Source of the DNA: Parietaria judaica | Taxonomy: Eukaryota; Streptophyta; Magnoliopsida; Rosales; Urticaceae | Reading direction: 5' to 3' | Assembly (NCBI GenBank): GCA_954871525.1 | Contig: OX940866.1 | Coordinates: forward strand, 37,088,521 to 37,152,520 | DNA: 64,000 nt | Shown here: positions 1-11,236 of the stretch, one piece after another | Numbering within the stretch: the first letter of the stretch is position 1 | Layout: each line of letters opens with the position of its first letter | Made by a program: the position numbers and the translations under genes | The notes under the pieces: model-generated | Databases searched by the model: none | Told to the model about the DNA's origin: nothing | Seen by the model: only the letters and a program-made list of their open reading frames with translations

Positions 1-1564
1 GGGAGCAAGTCTGTCTGACGGAGGATTACCGGCGGGCAAGTTTTATCCGATGATAAGCGGAGCGAAGGCGAGAGGTGCCAATGTCTCTGCAGCGAATGGG
101 TTAGTATAGAGAGAAAGAGAGAGCATACTGATGCAGGGGTTATTGTCGATTGTCTCTTACTTGAATAACTATTGATCCATGCAGGTTGGTCTGCCTAGCC
201 GGGGCGCTAAACCCGAGGAAGGTGAGAGGGAAGATCCTGGTCTGCCTTCGCGGCGAAAACGGAAGAATCGAGAAGGGGCTGATTGCAGCCAAAGCCGGCG
301 CTGTGGGGATGATCCTGGCCAACGACGTTGACAGCGGGAGCGAACTCATCGCTGACCCGCACTTCCTCCCCGTTTCTCACCTCAATTACTCCGACGGCGA
401 CTCGGTCTTTGCCTACCTCAACTCCACCAAGTACATTCTCTCTTTTTTCTTTCTTAGGTCTTCGATAAGCACCGCCTTTCTAACACCCGGTTCATCAGAA
501 ATCCTGTGGCTTACATGACCCGTGTGAGGACCCATCTGGGAGTGAAACCCGCCCCGTTCATGGCTTCGTTCTCATCCAGAGGCCCTAACCTCATCGAAGA
601 GACTATGCTCAAGGTCTCTTCTCTATCTACCTCGGGTATGGCCCGATTTTCTCTTCCCACGTCCTCATGTTCACCCGGAAATGTCTGTTTTCTCGGTGTT
701 TCAGCCGGATATTACTGCTCCGGGCGTGAACATCATCGCCGCCTTCACCGAAGCTATCTCTCCAACTGATCTAGACTTCGATAAGCGCCGAGTGTCGTTT
801 GCCACGGAGTCCGGGACTTCGATGTCGTGCCCTCATGTTGCCGGTGCGGTCGGCCTGCTCAAAACGCTTCACCCGGATTGGAGCCGCGCCGCCATAAAAT
901 CCGCCATCATGACCTCCGGTTAGAAAAACTGATCTTGAATCTAACTTTACTTTGCGGCTTCGCTTTCTTATCTTGAGATATCAACCCACGTGACTACAAA
1001 ATATATAACCGGGCTGGACTTGCAGCAAAAACCAGAGACAACAGAAATCTGCCCCTGCTCGACGCAACGATGGAGAAGGCGATGCCTTTTGCATACGGGT
1101 CGGGTCATATCCAGCCGAACCAAGCGGTTGATCCGGGGCTTGTCTACGATTCAACCGCCGACGATTACCTGAACTACCTCTGCGCACGGGGATACAATGA
1201 GACAGTCATTGCGCTGTTCTCGCACACACCGTACAAATGCCCCAAGCCGGGGAGGCCCGTAAATTTGAACTACCCTTCCATCACGGTCCCCAATCTGGAG
1301 ACGTGGCCTGTGACCGTGGTGAGGAGAGTGAAGAACGTGGGAAAGCCGGCAACGTACAGGGCCGTGATCAGGGCTCCGGGTGGAGTCTCGGTCTCGGTGA
1401 AACCGGACACGTTGGTTTTCAGGAAAGTGGGGGAGGAGAAGACGTTCGTGGTGGTTATGGAGGCGAAGTTAAAAGGGAGGCCGACAGATTTCGCGTATGG
1501 AAGCTTGAAGTGGAGCGACGGGATACACAACGTCAGGAGCCCCATCGTGGTCAAACACAAATAA
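1..1564 (+). CDS. Subtilisin-like serine protease (SBT5/AIR3-like), 5' end outside window
   Basis: Plant subtilases are secreted serine endopeptidases of the cell wall. I see five exons: 2-99, 185-430, 499-613, 705-918 and 1026-1564. All joins are GT-AG and phase-consistent and give 403 codons before the TAA. Exon 2 holds the protease-associated (PA) loop ([14 protein letters not shown]). Exons 3-4 hold [17 protein letters not shown] and the catalytic-serine motif [11 protein letters not shown]. The last exon holds [19 protein letters not shown] and a C-terminal fibronectin-III-like domain ending in [14 protein letters not shown]. The signal peptide, I9 propeptide and the catalytic Asp and His must lie upstream of the window. 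The pattern recalls the SBT5.3/5.4 group, but the subgroup is an inference. No lesion is visible in the part present. Confidence 0.93.
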
Positions 1565-2658
1565 TTCATTACTAATCAAAGTGTGTATCATCTTGCTTCT
1601 TCTTCTCAATTCATCCAAGGGGAGTTAGGTGTATAATATTTTAATGGCTTTGGAGGGTTCACCATCACCCGGTACCCCAGTCAAACACCACTAACTACAA
1701 ACGTTAAAATCTCGCGAGTCCCTCAAAAAGTCACATAGATTAAATTAAGCGACAAGTTTTTTTTTAAGCAGTATCCGGACTCACTGGGCTCGTGACCCCC
1801 TCGCAAATTGATTAATAAAACCATCACTTGTGATGGAGAAAAATAGTGATAACACAAAGATACGAGGAATTTACAAAATATATATAACTAAAATAATCAT
1901 AAACATTTCTCCTACCAAATAATACAAAGATTCATAAAAACCATTCTCGAGCTAAACTTTAAACATGTCTAATATAAGTAGTACTCATTTTGTCCAATCT
2001 GAAATAACCATTTATGGGATTAGGAATGTGATTGGAATTAGTAACTAAATATCTCTCATATCCGCACCCAAACGAGCTAGAGCATCTGCAACTTGATTTC
2101 CTTCTCTATAGATATAGATATGATGTATGAAATAAATTAAGCGACAATTAATTCCCAAAATTTAGTTTTTATAAAATCAATTAAATTGTAATATTCTCAT
2201 TAATTATATTTCTCGTTTTCATATACCTCAAGTCATATAGATAGAGGTTTAACACACACCAAAGAGCAATAATACCCTCTCATATTCTCTTTCTTCTGGT
2301 CATGTTCTTAACTTGGCCTTTTTTTATTTTGTAACAATTTAGATAATATTAGAAAAACACAAAGTATGAAAAACATATTTATTCTAAGGAAATCATATGA
2401 AACGCCCATAAATGTAATTTTTTTTAAATGTGCTCATAGTTTCATGAAATCAATTTTTTTCCTATTCGTGGTTTTTTTCTTCTTCAAACCAACCCTGATA
2501 TATAATTATTAATATTAAGTTTATAATATTATTTATTTCCTATTATTAATTGTTGACCAATTTCTTGTATCAATTTATGATTTTTTTTTTCTAATTAATT
2601 TTCATATTCAAATCTAAATTCCCTCATTTCTCTCTCTCTCTCTCTATGTATATATATA
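1565..2658. other. AT-rich intergenic DNA 3' of the subtilase gene
   Basis: No gene-like reading frame is seen. The stretch holds the subtilase 3' UTR and AT-rich DNA with poly-T runs, ending in a short (TC)n/(TA)n microsatellite at about 2626-2663. Confidence 0.6.
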
Positions 2659-3437
2659 CATATTGTTGATGCAGAAAAATGCTTCAAACACTCAGCGGCC
2701 CAATTACTCGTGTTGGGCCGGGCCCAATATCGTCTTGTTGACTTTGTGACTCTCCTCGGGCTTGGGCTCCTGGACTTTCGAGTCAAACGGACCCTCCACT
2801 GACTCAGGACCAGAGATCCGTGGCAAACTCCACTACCTGTCGCTAAAGGGCCAGGACTTGGCCTGGCCCGGATTACAGGTTCGGGACGCCAAAAACGGAT
2901 TTCTGACCACTGTGTAGGGGGGATCACAGTATCGACTTTCCAGTGGACCCTGGTGGACCAGACCTTCGACCGGCGTCACGGGGACAAATCCGGGTCCTCG
3001 GCGTCAAGGGGACAAATCCGGGTCCTCGGCCTATCCGCGGAGTCAGTATATCTGCCAAAGATACAAGACTGGTGGATAGAACGAGCACCTCACGGATCTA
3101 GAACCTTGGCAAGGAGGGTCTTAGATCGTGCCAGAATTTTCTCCAGGGCTTCCGCGCTATGTGAACCTCTCCGTGTTTAAGACCTTCGGGTAACTCCCGG
3201 AGATTTAGATCCTTCGGCTTGTATCGTGGGGCCTGATACGGGTCTTCGGTCTATCCGCAAAGTCGGTATATCTGTTTGAGATAATAGACTGGGGGATAGC
3301 ACGAACACCACGTAGAACAGGTCCTAACAGGGGGATCGTAATCGATACCAGAAATTACCCCAGGACTTCCGCTCTAGTGTTATTTCTCGCTCTCAGAACC
3401 TGGACAAAACAACACCCGAGGTCAGGGAGAACCGGGT

Positions 3438-3458
3438 GGGGGGGGGGGGGGGGGGGGG
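3438..3458 (+). repeat. Poly-G run (21 G)
   Basis: An uninterrupted run of G inside the solo LTR. It could fold as a G-quadruplex. Its exact length is also the kind of call that sequencing and assembly get wrong. Confidence 0.85.
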
Positions 3459-3920
3459 TATCCCCTGATTCACCTTCGACGCTTGACATTAGAGTCATAT
3501 TTGAGGGGAGGCGAGTTTTAGAGGGAGTAGAGAGAGTTTTAGGCGAATTCCCGGGGTGAGAATCGAGTTACCGTTAAGTCAAAATAGCGTTCCTATTTAT
3601 AGGAGGGTCTGGGGGTTAAAACGCGAATAATTATTACTCTGGGAAGCTCCCGAGGTAATATTATATGTTTTTCTGGGTCCCCCGGACGTGGCCGATCCAA
3701 CGCCACAATTTTCAGGCCGATCGGAGCGGCGACGCGCCCGCACTCGCGGGAACAGTGGCGGCGATGCAATGCCACGCGCGGAGAGGCCAGGGCTGACGTT
3801 AGCGCCTGCGTTTCGCGCTCTGATTGGCTGCAGGGTTTCCTCGCGCCCAATGGGGTGCCGACACGTGGAGGGGTCAAATTTGACCCCTGGTGGACCTGCT
3901 GGGCCACCTGACACGCGGCA

Positions 3921-3981
3921 GTGGCTCTTGGGGCTTGTGGGGCCCGCTTGGGTGGCTCTTGGGCCTGTGGGGCCCGCTCGG
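3921..3981 (+). repeat. Two-copy ~31-bp GC-rich tandem repeat
   Basis: Two adjacent copies beginning GTGGCTCTTGGG and containing GTGGGGCCCGC, inside the solo LTR, followed by a partial third copy. Confidence 0.8.
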
Positions 3982-4223
3982 GTGGCTCCGACGTGTCCCA
4001 GAGGTCCCGGGGCCACCCCAAGGCCGTTTTTCACAAATTTTATATCGATTTTGGGTGTTTCGATATTTTTGGGATCATCTGGACCCTTTGTTTTTAGAAA
4101 ACGGACTTCCGGTGAATATTTTGAGCGAAATTGATCATAATTAATAAAAGAAAAAATAATTTAAATAATTTTTCTTTTGTTAATTAATAAAACCCAATTA
4201 CGCAAAATACCCGTAACACATAT

Positions 4224-4742
4224 ATATGGGAAATTTGTTTTTTTATACTATCAACTTTTATTTTCGACAAAAATATACCCTCATGTTTCAAAAACAACTA
4301 AAGTATACCCTCAAAGTCTATTTTCTTTTCTTCTATATACCCTCCAATAAATATAATTTTTAAGAACTCAAAATTACTCCTTATTAACAATTTTTAATTT
4401 TTTATATTTCGTCTACTTTAATTTTCACCAAAATATATCGTATGTTTAGAGTTTTATTTTTAAAATTGTTTAAGTAAATAATTAAAAAAATAGGAAGATG
4501 AACGGTAAAATTATCAAATCCTCGTTGAAACCAATTTTGGAATGGGATGTATAAATTTAGCATTTTCCTAATTAACCCTTTTTTCTATTTTATTTTTCTT
4601 TTGAATAGGGTGGCACTATCGACCAATGTTACAATGCATTTTCGCATTACTATATATGTTCAGTATAAGAACAAGTGACAAGTTTACATGTGTAAAAAGG
4701 CACTCGTTTAAGACCCATGAAGTTTGAATTTGTGACTTCTTA
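4224..4742. other. AT-rich intergenic DNA
   Basis: Low-complexity AT-rich sequence between the solo LTR and the LINE fragment. I see no coding or structural signal. Confidence 0.55.
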
Positions 4743-4753
4743 AATAGGTATGT

Positions 4754-5971
4754 ATGTATCGAATTGGTTTCGCTTCGACATTCGATCCGGCATTCGATCT
4801 TGGAATGACATCCTCTTCTGGCAATGGAACATCCTGGTGGAGCAAGATTTGGAAGATTGCATCCCCTCCAAGAGTAAAAATACACCTATGGAGGGTCTGT
4901 AAAAAGGTGGCTCCAACTCGTACTATTCTTTCCCGTCATGGCATTCAGTTGGATACGGGGTGTCCTCTTTGTCATCTAGAACATGAGACAGTTGGCCATT
5001 GTTTCTGGGGATGTAAATCCATCTGTAAAATCTGGAAACTCACAGGATTTGGAGGCATTCTAGACCTTTTCGAACCAAGAATCAATCCTCTTTGTCTCGT
5101 TGCTTCGGCACTCTCTTCTCTTAGTCCGGGTGAGTCTGCTCTATTTTCCATCCTTATGTGGCAAATTTGGAATAATAGAAATAATGTTGTGAATGGAAGC
5201 AAATCGAGGTCTCAAGAAGACATTGTTGAGGGTGCTCTTAGTTACCTCTCTGAGTTCAAGGAGGCTCAGAAGACCGAGACTCCAAAATCATGTAACAAGA
5301 CATCCGCCCCGGCTTGGAAACCTCCTGAGGGGAACTTTGTTGGTATCTGTGTTGACGCCGCAATCGATGGCTGTGAGGAATGTTATGGCATTGGTCTTGT
5401 GGCTCGTAATAACGAAAATCAAGTCATCGCGTCGGGAATCAATTTTCATAGGCATAGGCTGTCTCATCAACTTGCGGAGGCTTCTGCTACTCGTCGGGGT
5501 GTCGAATGGGCGTATGACCAAGGATGGGCGAAGATTCGCGTTCAATCTGATTGTTTGGGGGTGATTAAAGCTCTAAACATTAAGTTTACCCTTCTTTCCG
5601 ATTTGGGCTCTATTATCTCTGATATTCATCGTTTAGCTTCTCAGATCGAGTCTGTTTGTTTCTACTTCAACCCGAGAGGCTGTAATGAAATTGCTCATGG
5701 TCTAGCTAAACTCGCTATTAAGGCTAGAGGGAATTTCGTTTGGTTGGATTCTGTCCCACCAAGTGTTGAGATGTTTCTTTTAAGAGATTCAAATTGTAAT
5801 ATGGGAGTCCTGAACCTTCTTCAGACGCTCGCTTGGCTTTTGCCAATGGTAATACGATGCGGAGTACTCTTCCCGCCCGGGCCACACCCGTTAGGGGAAC
5901 TCGAAGAGTTTAGTGAGGCTCGTCTTTCCTTAAAAACAATTAATAGGTATGTATGTATGTATAGCAGTTAG
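4754..5971 (+). pseudogene. LINE ORF2 C-terminal fragment: zf-RVT plus RNase H
   Basis: A 405-codon open frame. Residues ~30-95 match the reverse-transcriptase zinc-binding domain (WWSKIWKIASPPRVKIHLWR, then CPLCHLEHETVGHCFWGC). Residues ~200-330 match a plant LINE RNase H domain (VGICVDAAIDG, IRVQSDCLGVIKAL, NEIAHGLAKLA). The frame runs through the target-site duplication at both ends, so the first and last codons are flanking DNA. It has no reverse transcriptase and cannot be autonomous. It lies in one uninterrupted frame, so the insertion may be fairly young or selected for little time. Confidence 0.85.
4760..5941 (+). mobile_element. 5'-truncated LINE (L1-type non-LTR retrotransposon)
   Basis: The 17-bp direct repeat aataggtatgtatgtat lies at 4743-4759 and again at 5942-5958. 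It is a perfect target-site duplication bracketing about 1.2 kb. The insert holds only the 3' end of a LINE ORF2 (zinc-binding and RNase H domains) and a short A-rich 3' end (TTAAAAACAATT). Endonuclease and reverse transcriptase are missing, as expected from incomplete target-primed reverse transcription. Confidence 0.88.
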
Positions 5972-6324
5972 TAAATACGTATATATATTTGGAATCTTGT
6001 AAATACTGGTAATGTCAATGATTTATTTAAAGAAAAACCCACAAAATGCCCAAAAACCACCTAAGGTTTGAGGGAAATGCCCATACTTTAAATTAATTCA
6101 TTTATGCCCATTTTACATAAATTTTGGACCATAATAACCCTGTTCTGAATTATAATTTTTATTTTCGTTTAAAATAATTTCAAATTTCATTTCCCTGAAA
6201 TTATGGTTGATTTATTCCTATATTTATCAGATTTCAAATTAGTTTGTTACTTTGACCAAAAAAAAATTAAAATTTTATATCCCCATTTATTTCTCTCTCT
6301 CTCTCCTCTCATTCTCACAGATCG

Positions 6325-6329
<5 letters not shown>

Positions 6330-6371
<42 letters not shown>
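6330..6371 (+). repeat. (CT)n microsatellite
   Basis: About 21 CT dinucleotides just 5' of the captured RPAP2 exon. CT-rich tracts are common in plant 5' UTRs, so it may have been captured with the gene's leader. Confidence 0.9.
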
Positions 6372-6373
<2 letters not shown>

Positions 6374-6473
6374 ACCATCGCCGGATTCGGGCGGAGAGCG
6401 CGGAGACCGTGGGCGCGGCGACCGAGGAGGTTGGACGACTACAACCGACAAGAGTCGCGACCCAAAACCACAT

Positions 6474-6611
6474 CCGATCTCCGTCAAGGATGTCGTTCAC
6501 AAGCTCCAGCTCGCGCTCCTCAACGGCGTCCGCACCGCCGACCAGCTCGCCGGAGCCGGCCCCATGATGTCCCGCTCTGACTATGGCGATGTCGTTGTCG
6601 AGCGCTCCATC
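6474..6611 (+). pseudogene. Captured first-exon fragment of an RPAP2-type RNA polymerase II CTD phosphatase
   Basis: The frame reads PISVKDVVHKLQLALLNG, then AGPMMSRSDYGDVVVERSI. This is the conserved N-terminal block of plant RPAP2/RTR1 homologues, which dephosphorylate the Pol II CTD. It ends exactly at a GT donor (GTACGT at 6612) in phase 0, as a real exon would. The next exon (NLCGYPLC block) and the zinc-binding domain are absent downstream. No ATG sits just before the block, and the only in-frame upstream ATG (6252) precedes the CT repeat. It lies inside inverted repeats with a 9-bp TSD, so it is best read as a fragment captured by a MULE. The family call rests on remembered pattern. 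Confidence 0.72.
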
Positions 6612-6630
6612 GTACGTTAATAAAATTTTG

Positions 6631-6970
6631 TAAATATATTTACAGTTTGATATTGGTATATACATATACCAAATTCATGTTGATATTTATGATTCACACA
6701 AGCAGTCCCCGTATTAAGATTTGGTATATACATATACAATTTTGGTAATTAAATTTACAGTTTGATAATGGTATATACATATACTAAATTCATATTGATA
6801 AATGTCCCCGTATTAAGTATTGGTATATACATATACAATTTTAGTAATTAAATTTACAGTTTTATATTGGTATATACATATACTAAATTCGTGTTGATAT
6901 TTACGATTTGCACAAGCACTCCCCGCATTAAGTATTGGTATATACATATACAATTTTGGTAAATAAATTT
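6631..6970 (+). repeat. Tandem repeat, about three units of 100-118 bp
   Basis: Each unit carries TTTACAGTTTGATATTGG, two copies of GTATATACATATAC and a CCCCGTATTAAG block. The second unit has an internal deletion of roughly 15-20 bp. The array lies inside the Pack-MULE, downstream of the captured exon. Confidence 0.85.
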
Positions 6971-7305
6971 ACCATTTGATATTTGTTTATATATACAGTT
7001 TGATATTCGTTAGCATACTTATTAACAGGGAGAAAAAAATTTAAAAATAATTAAGGAATCATTAAGATTAATCAGTTATTCTATTTAGCTACATTTAAGG
7101 AAACAAATTATTTTGATTTTATTATTTAATTCGAATTATTAATTAATTTTAAACATAATTTAAATGCTAAATATTAATTAATTAAAAGGGTATATTGGTC
7201 CATATTTTAATTAATGGGTTGTTTGGATTACCATAAATAGAAATTGGCATTTTTTCGAAACCTTGAATCACAAATGGGCATTTGGCTCATTTACCCTTTA
7301 TTTAA

Positions 7306-7599
7306 TTTTTGAAGTCAAATTAATGTTCTACTTAAATTAAAAACCGTCAATAATAATAATATTATATTATATTTCTCCGTAAACCCTCACTTTGTGCCCT
7401 AATTCTCATCCAGGTACCTGGTTTCGCGTCTTGGTGATTGGTTTTTTCTTCGATCTGATTATTGTATGGATAATGTTGAGAGAAATTGCTCTGTCTCGCT
7501 ACAATGTTGAAATATGAATCAATCTTGATTGCGTAAAATTCAATATTAGGTTTGTTTGATGGGGATTTGGGTTCAATCTTACTTTGGGTTGAGAAATCG
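7306..7599. other. Spacer between the Pack-MULE and the PNO1 pseudogene
   Basis: AT-rich at the left. From about 7375 it is less AT-rich and could be an old 5' leader of the PNO1 copy. No reading frame is supported. Confidence 0.4.
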
Positions 7600-8126
7600 A
7601 TGGAAGTCGAAGCGCAAGTGTTGCCACCTAAACCGGTATTCAAGGCATTGAAGGCCCCAGATGGCCGAGTTCAGTTCCGGAAGGTTGCGGTTCCGCCATA
7701 CCGTTACTCTCCCCTCAAGAAGGCGTATTTGAGCAGATGAAGATTGACATTCGCATTTAGCTCGCAAGGTGGAGCTCAAAACCCGATCCGACACAAGTCT
7801 GCGGATTTCGTTCATGCCTTCATGCTGGGCTGAGATTGGACGAGCTCTACGTCGAGTCTTTCGAGATCAAGGACGTGAAGACCCTTCGAGGTGAACACTT
7901 GTCACGTGCCATCGGAAGATTATCTGGTAAAGGCGGGAAAACAAAGTTTGCGAACGCGACCAAGACCAGGGTTGTGATCGCTGACACCAAGATTCACAGA
8001 CTGGGATCCTTCAAGCACATCAAGGTTGCGAGGGACTCGCTTTGCAGTCTCATCTTAGGCTCTCCGGCCGGTAAAGTCTACTCGAAACTACGAGCGGTGT
8101 CAGCTAGATTGGCAGAGGATTATTGA
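7600..8126 (+). pseudogene. PNO1-like (partner of NOB1, KH-domain 40S assembly factor) pseudogene
   Basis: PNO1 helps mature the 40S ribosomal subunit. The copy starts MEVEAQVLPPKP, continues DGRVQFRKVAVPPYRYSPLK, then breaks. The C-terminal KH part is well kept ([59 protein letters not shown]). Compared with the family pattern there are at least four internal deletions: after PLKKA, within MKIDIR..LAR, before the [11 protein letters not shown] block (a long one), and in the ..AIALLR segment. They shift frame and create stops at 7738-7740 and beyond. A further two-residue gap lies in KFA(IE)NATK. No intron is visible, which fits either a retrocopy or an intronless parent. No poly-A tail or TSD was found. 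Confidence 0.85.
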
Positions 8127-8437
8127 TTTTCTTACTTGTACTGGTTGAGTGCTCATTTTTGGTATTGAAAATTTTGAGACAATTTTAAAGATTGTAATGA
8201 TATATTAACTTCACATCTAAAGTATATAATTCTCATACTGTATATGATATATCTGGGAATTTGGAGTCGAATTACTCTCAGAGTTGAGTGTAAATAGTTG
8301 AAATATAAGGACATCTCAAAGAAAAATCATTCAATTAATTGACGAGCGATCACAAATCAGAGTTTTGTCAAATGGGAAGTTCACAATAAATTACTTCTGT
8401 GGTCAAATTAAGAGAGTAATGATTAAAAAATATAAAA
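8127..8437. other. Intergenic/3' flank of DDI1
   Basis: AT-rich sequence expected to include the DDI1 3' UTR (minus strand). No other signal is seen. Confidence 0.5.
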
Positions 8438-11236
8438 TTAGCCCCCGAAGAGAAAACCGGCTGCTTGTTCTTCGTTTCCGTTGAATAGCTGGAGAGCTTG
8501 AATAACTGCAGCTCTTTCAAACCCTAACTCCACAAGCTTTGCGATTTTCGCTTCGAAATCTGCTCCCTGCAACGAATTAGGTAACCGCCGTCAGATTCTT
8601 TTTTCCATTTGCTTGGAATCGTTATGATAATAATTCATAGTGATATTACTGAAAGAAAAAGAAAAAAAAAAAAAGAATAATACTTACCTGAGATGCGCCA
8701 CCGGGTACACTTCCTGTTCCTGTTGGAACCAATAAAAGAATGTCAAAACAAGGAAAGTGACTTGAAAATTACGCAAAGGATTGTACTGAAGATGAAAAAC
8801 TGACCGGAAGACTGTCCCGTTGACACTTTCTTTGTATCCCCCGCTACCTGCTAAGAACAAAGTCAAAACTTAGATGATAAGTAACTAAACTTGGATAAAA
8901 GGGTACGAATGTATGGTGTTAGCTAATCCTCAATTCCCCAAATGATGAGAAGCACAAAAGAAACAAACTTCGAGCAAACTGAAGTTGATGGGCATACTCA
9001 CCGGAGTTTCTGAGCTAGATGGTTGCGAGGAGAGCTTTTGTTCGTCAAGAAAATGTGACGGTATGTCCTTTTCTGATCATAGATCATAGCGCATCGTTAA
9101 TGAAATGGTACGGTGTCTGACTAAGAGATCCTATGGTATTGTTCAAAAAAAAGATTAGAAGCCAAAGGTGCTATAGTAGGATATAACAACCTGCCAAAAA
9201 GGGTACCGAAACTTCTCCTCCGCCAACTCTCAATACGTTCTCCTTCAAATCTATAATGCACTGAAGACAGGGTTGTACACCAATTATTATAAGCTTAGAA
9301 AGCTGATATGAACTCAGATTTTGTTTGGTAAGTTCATTGATACTACCTGATGCTTACGGAGCATATCAAGCCCAAACAGGAATTCCATATTGGGTGAGTC
9401 GAGTACCACAAAAGAGCACGGGTAAAATATATTCCCGATCTACAGAGAAAAAATGAAGTTACTGAAAAAATTTATTACAAAAGATAATATATGAAGCTAA
9501 GAAGAAGAAACGTTAACCAGTGAACATGATCATAGAAACCTCCGATTACCTTAATTGGAGCTACATGAATTCTACCCAAAATCTCAGATTGACCGACACC
9601 ATGAGCGATTCCCTTGTAGCGGTCATCTAAAAGCCTCAACAACCTGCAAACACAACAACAGAATTAACCACTTCCCTAAAAATAAAGAGTGAGAAAATAC
9701 ATACTAGCTAATTTGATAAAGTAAAACATATTACATACCCGAGCCTCTCGGCACAGCTTTTGGAAATGATTGTCGACTGAGCTCCGCTATCGACGAATGC
9801 CTGAAAGACGGTCGAGTGGTTAAAAAAATTGAACTTAAAGCAACCACACTAGAAGGAAACTTGGGCGACTAATCTATCAATGCAAAAACTATCTTGTTTG
9901 TTCCCATTACCTTCATAGGTACTCCATTGACTTCCATGTCAACATACAGCATAATCTGAACAAGCGCATACAAATTTCATAGAATTTACTGGATATAAGA
10001 GAGTAGACAAACGAAATGCACGAAAACAACGGGATGAAGATAAATAGAGCACGTACCACCCTAGCAAAAGCTTCGGGGTTGTGTTCTAGCGCAGCTGCCC
10101 AATTATCGTCAATCCCTTTCTGCAAATATAAATTTAAAATAATGTATAGAAAAGGGTAATGAAGTCATTCCATAGCAAAGGCAAAAACAATCACCTGTCG
10201 AATAGCAGCTTCAATCTTCTTTTGAGCTTCAACATCAAATGGGTCTGCATAATGAAGGGCCTAAAACATGCAACAAATGAAGATGTAGATCAAACTTGCA
10301 ATAATAAAGCACAAGACAATTTAGCTGCCGCGGTTTCAATTTACAAATAATTGAACTTACAAGCTCCTCTTCTTTTTGGCGTTGATATTCAGACCTCTGC
10401 CTGAAACGCTGTCGTAAAAGCTCTTGCAACTTATTTAGATCGTCGCCCATAACCGCTTGTGCCAGTTCTGGATCATTCTATAAAAGATAGAAACAAGTTC
10501 CCATCAAGAAGGAGCTCAAATCAGAAAGAAGAACAAATGCTAAGAGCCCGGTAATGGAGATTATTTCTGGTTTAGATACCTGTACTTAAAGAGCCCGATA
10601 TATTCGATTGCCGCTAGATAAACTTCAAGCAAAAGAATTATTTCAAAGTCACAATGTACCTGAAACAGCTGCTCCAGCATATTAGAATCGCTTCGAATTT
10701 GCCTCTGGAAAGCTTCGGGGTTCGCGGCAGAACCATCTGAAGTTAAACCGAGCTCGCGGGTAGAGGCAGAGGCGGAGCCACTGAGAAATTCGAAAAATAG
10801 TCTAACAATGAATGATGGAAACTTAAAAAGGCGATTGATAAAGGAGCAATGCATACCCAGAAGCGGGTTTGGAAACCATCATGATCAAGTCGTCGTCTTT
10901 AACGCCGAGCGCACTGAGTTTCTCAGAATTGCTGACCTCCTTCCCATTGTATAGCAACTGCTGTTGCTGTAACGGCACGCGAGTCTGCGCGCAAATTCAA
11001 ACCTAATCTTCAGCTTCAGCTTCTAACTTTGCAAACGAAACGAATTTACGTACCTCGACCTCAAGCAGGGCTTTCACGTTTTCGACCTACAAAAACGAAG
11101 AGGCAATTCCCGAATCACAGATCAATTTATCGATTTCGAGAAAGGAATGAAATTGGGGGAAAGTGGATACAGATTCATGAGGATCGACGTCTAAAGAGAC
11201 GATCTGTTCGTCGTCTGACATTACAGTGATTTTCAT
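8438..11236 (-). CDS. DDI1: DDI1: ubiquitin-like/retropepsin/UBA shuttle protein (DNA damage-inducible 1)
   Basis: DDI1 is a proteasome shuttle and ubiquitin-directed aspartic protease. Sixteen exons (minus strand): 11171-11236, 11054-11086, 10857-10984, 10660-10780, 10361-10477, 10195-10260, 10057-10119, 9911-9955, 9739-9800, 9550-9643, 9347-9439, 9191-9260, 9002-9072, 8805-8850 (or 8847), 8688-8719, 8438-8566. All are phase-consistent and give ~410 aa, the usual plant length. Order: ubiquitin-like domain (MKITVMSDDEQIVSLDVD, LQQQQLLYNGKEV); a helical middle (NDPELAQAVMGDDLNKLQ); the retropepsin domain with active site AFVDSGAQST (Asp ~217) and FLFGLDMLRKH; and a C-terminal UBA (LVELGFERAAVIQALQLFNG) ending FLFGG. 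The start at 11236 is chosen over the internal ATG at 11221 because MKITV begins the ubiquitin fold. No lesion is seen. Confidence 0.95.

Larger units (their letters stand above)
2664..4218. mobile_element. Solo LTR of an LTR retrotransposon (1,555 bp)
   Basis: A GC-rich, non-coding block in AT-rich DNA starts TGTTGATGC and ends CCCGTAACA, the TG...CA signature of an LTR. It is flanked by the 5-bp direct repeat catat (2659-2663 and 4219-4223). The flank is TA-rich, so the TSD alone is modest evidence. There is no second LTR and no gag-pol, so this is probably a solo LTR left by unequal recombination. Internally there is a 28-bp tandem duplication (2980-3002 and 3008-3030), a diverged pair of segments with CTATCCGC..AGTC.GTATATCTG (about 3031 and 3250), and a ~31-bp repeat at 3921-3981. 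The lineage cannot be told from the LTR alone. Confidence 0.65.
6031..7296. mobile_element. Pack-MULE-like element carrying an RPAP2 exon
   Basis: The ends are imperfect inverted repeats of about 110 bp. The left end (from 6031) and the reverse complement of the right end (from 7296) share AAATGCCCA blocks, AAGGTTT and TGGACCA..AT.ACCCT in the same order. The 9-bp direct repeat tttatttaa abuts both ends (6022-6030 and 7297-7305), the TSD size typical of Mutator-like elements. No transposase is present. The interior carries a (CT)n run, one host-gene exon and a ~100-118-bp tandem repeat. The TSD is AT-only, which lowers its weight, but it coincides exactly with the ends of the inverted repeats. 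Confidence 0.72.

Noticed and set aside
186..923. Separate short genes in the first kilobase
   Set aside because: They are exons of one subtilase gene. Splice sites and phases join them.
6203..6580. 125-codon frame rich in Leu-Ser and Arg-Pro
   Set aside because: Created by the (CT)n microsatellite and by reading the RPAP2 exon in the wrong frame.
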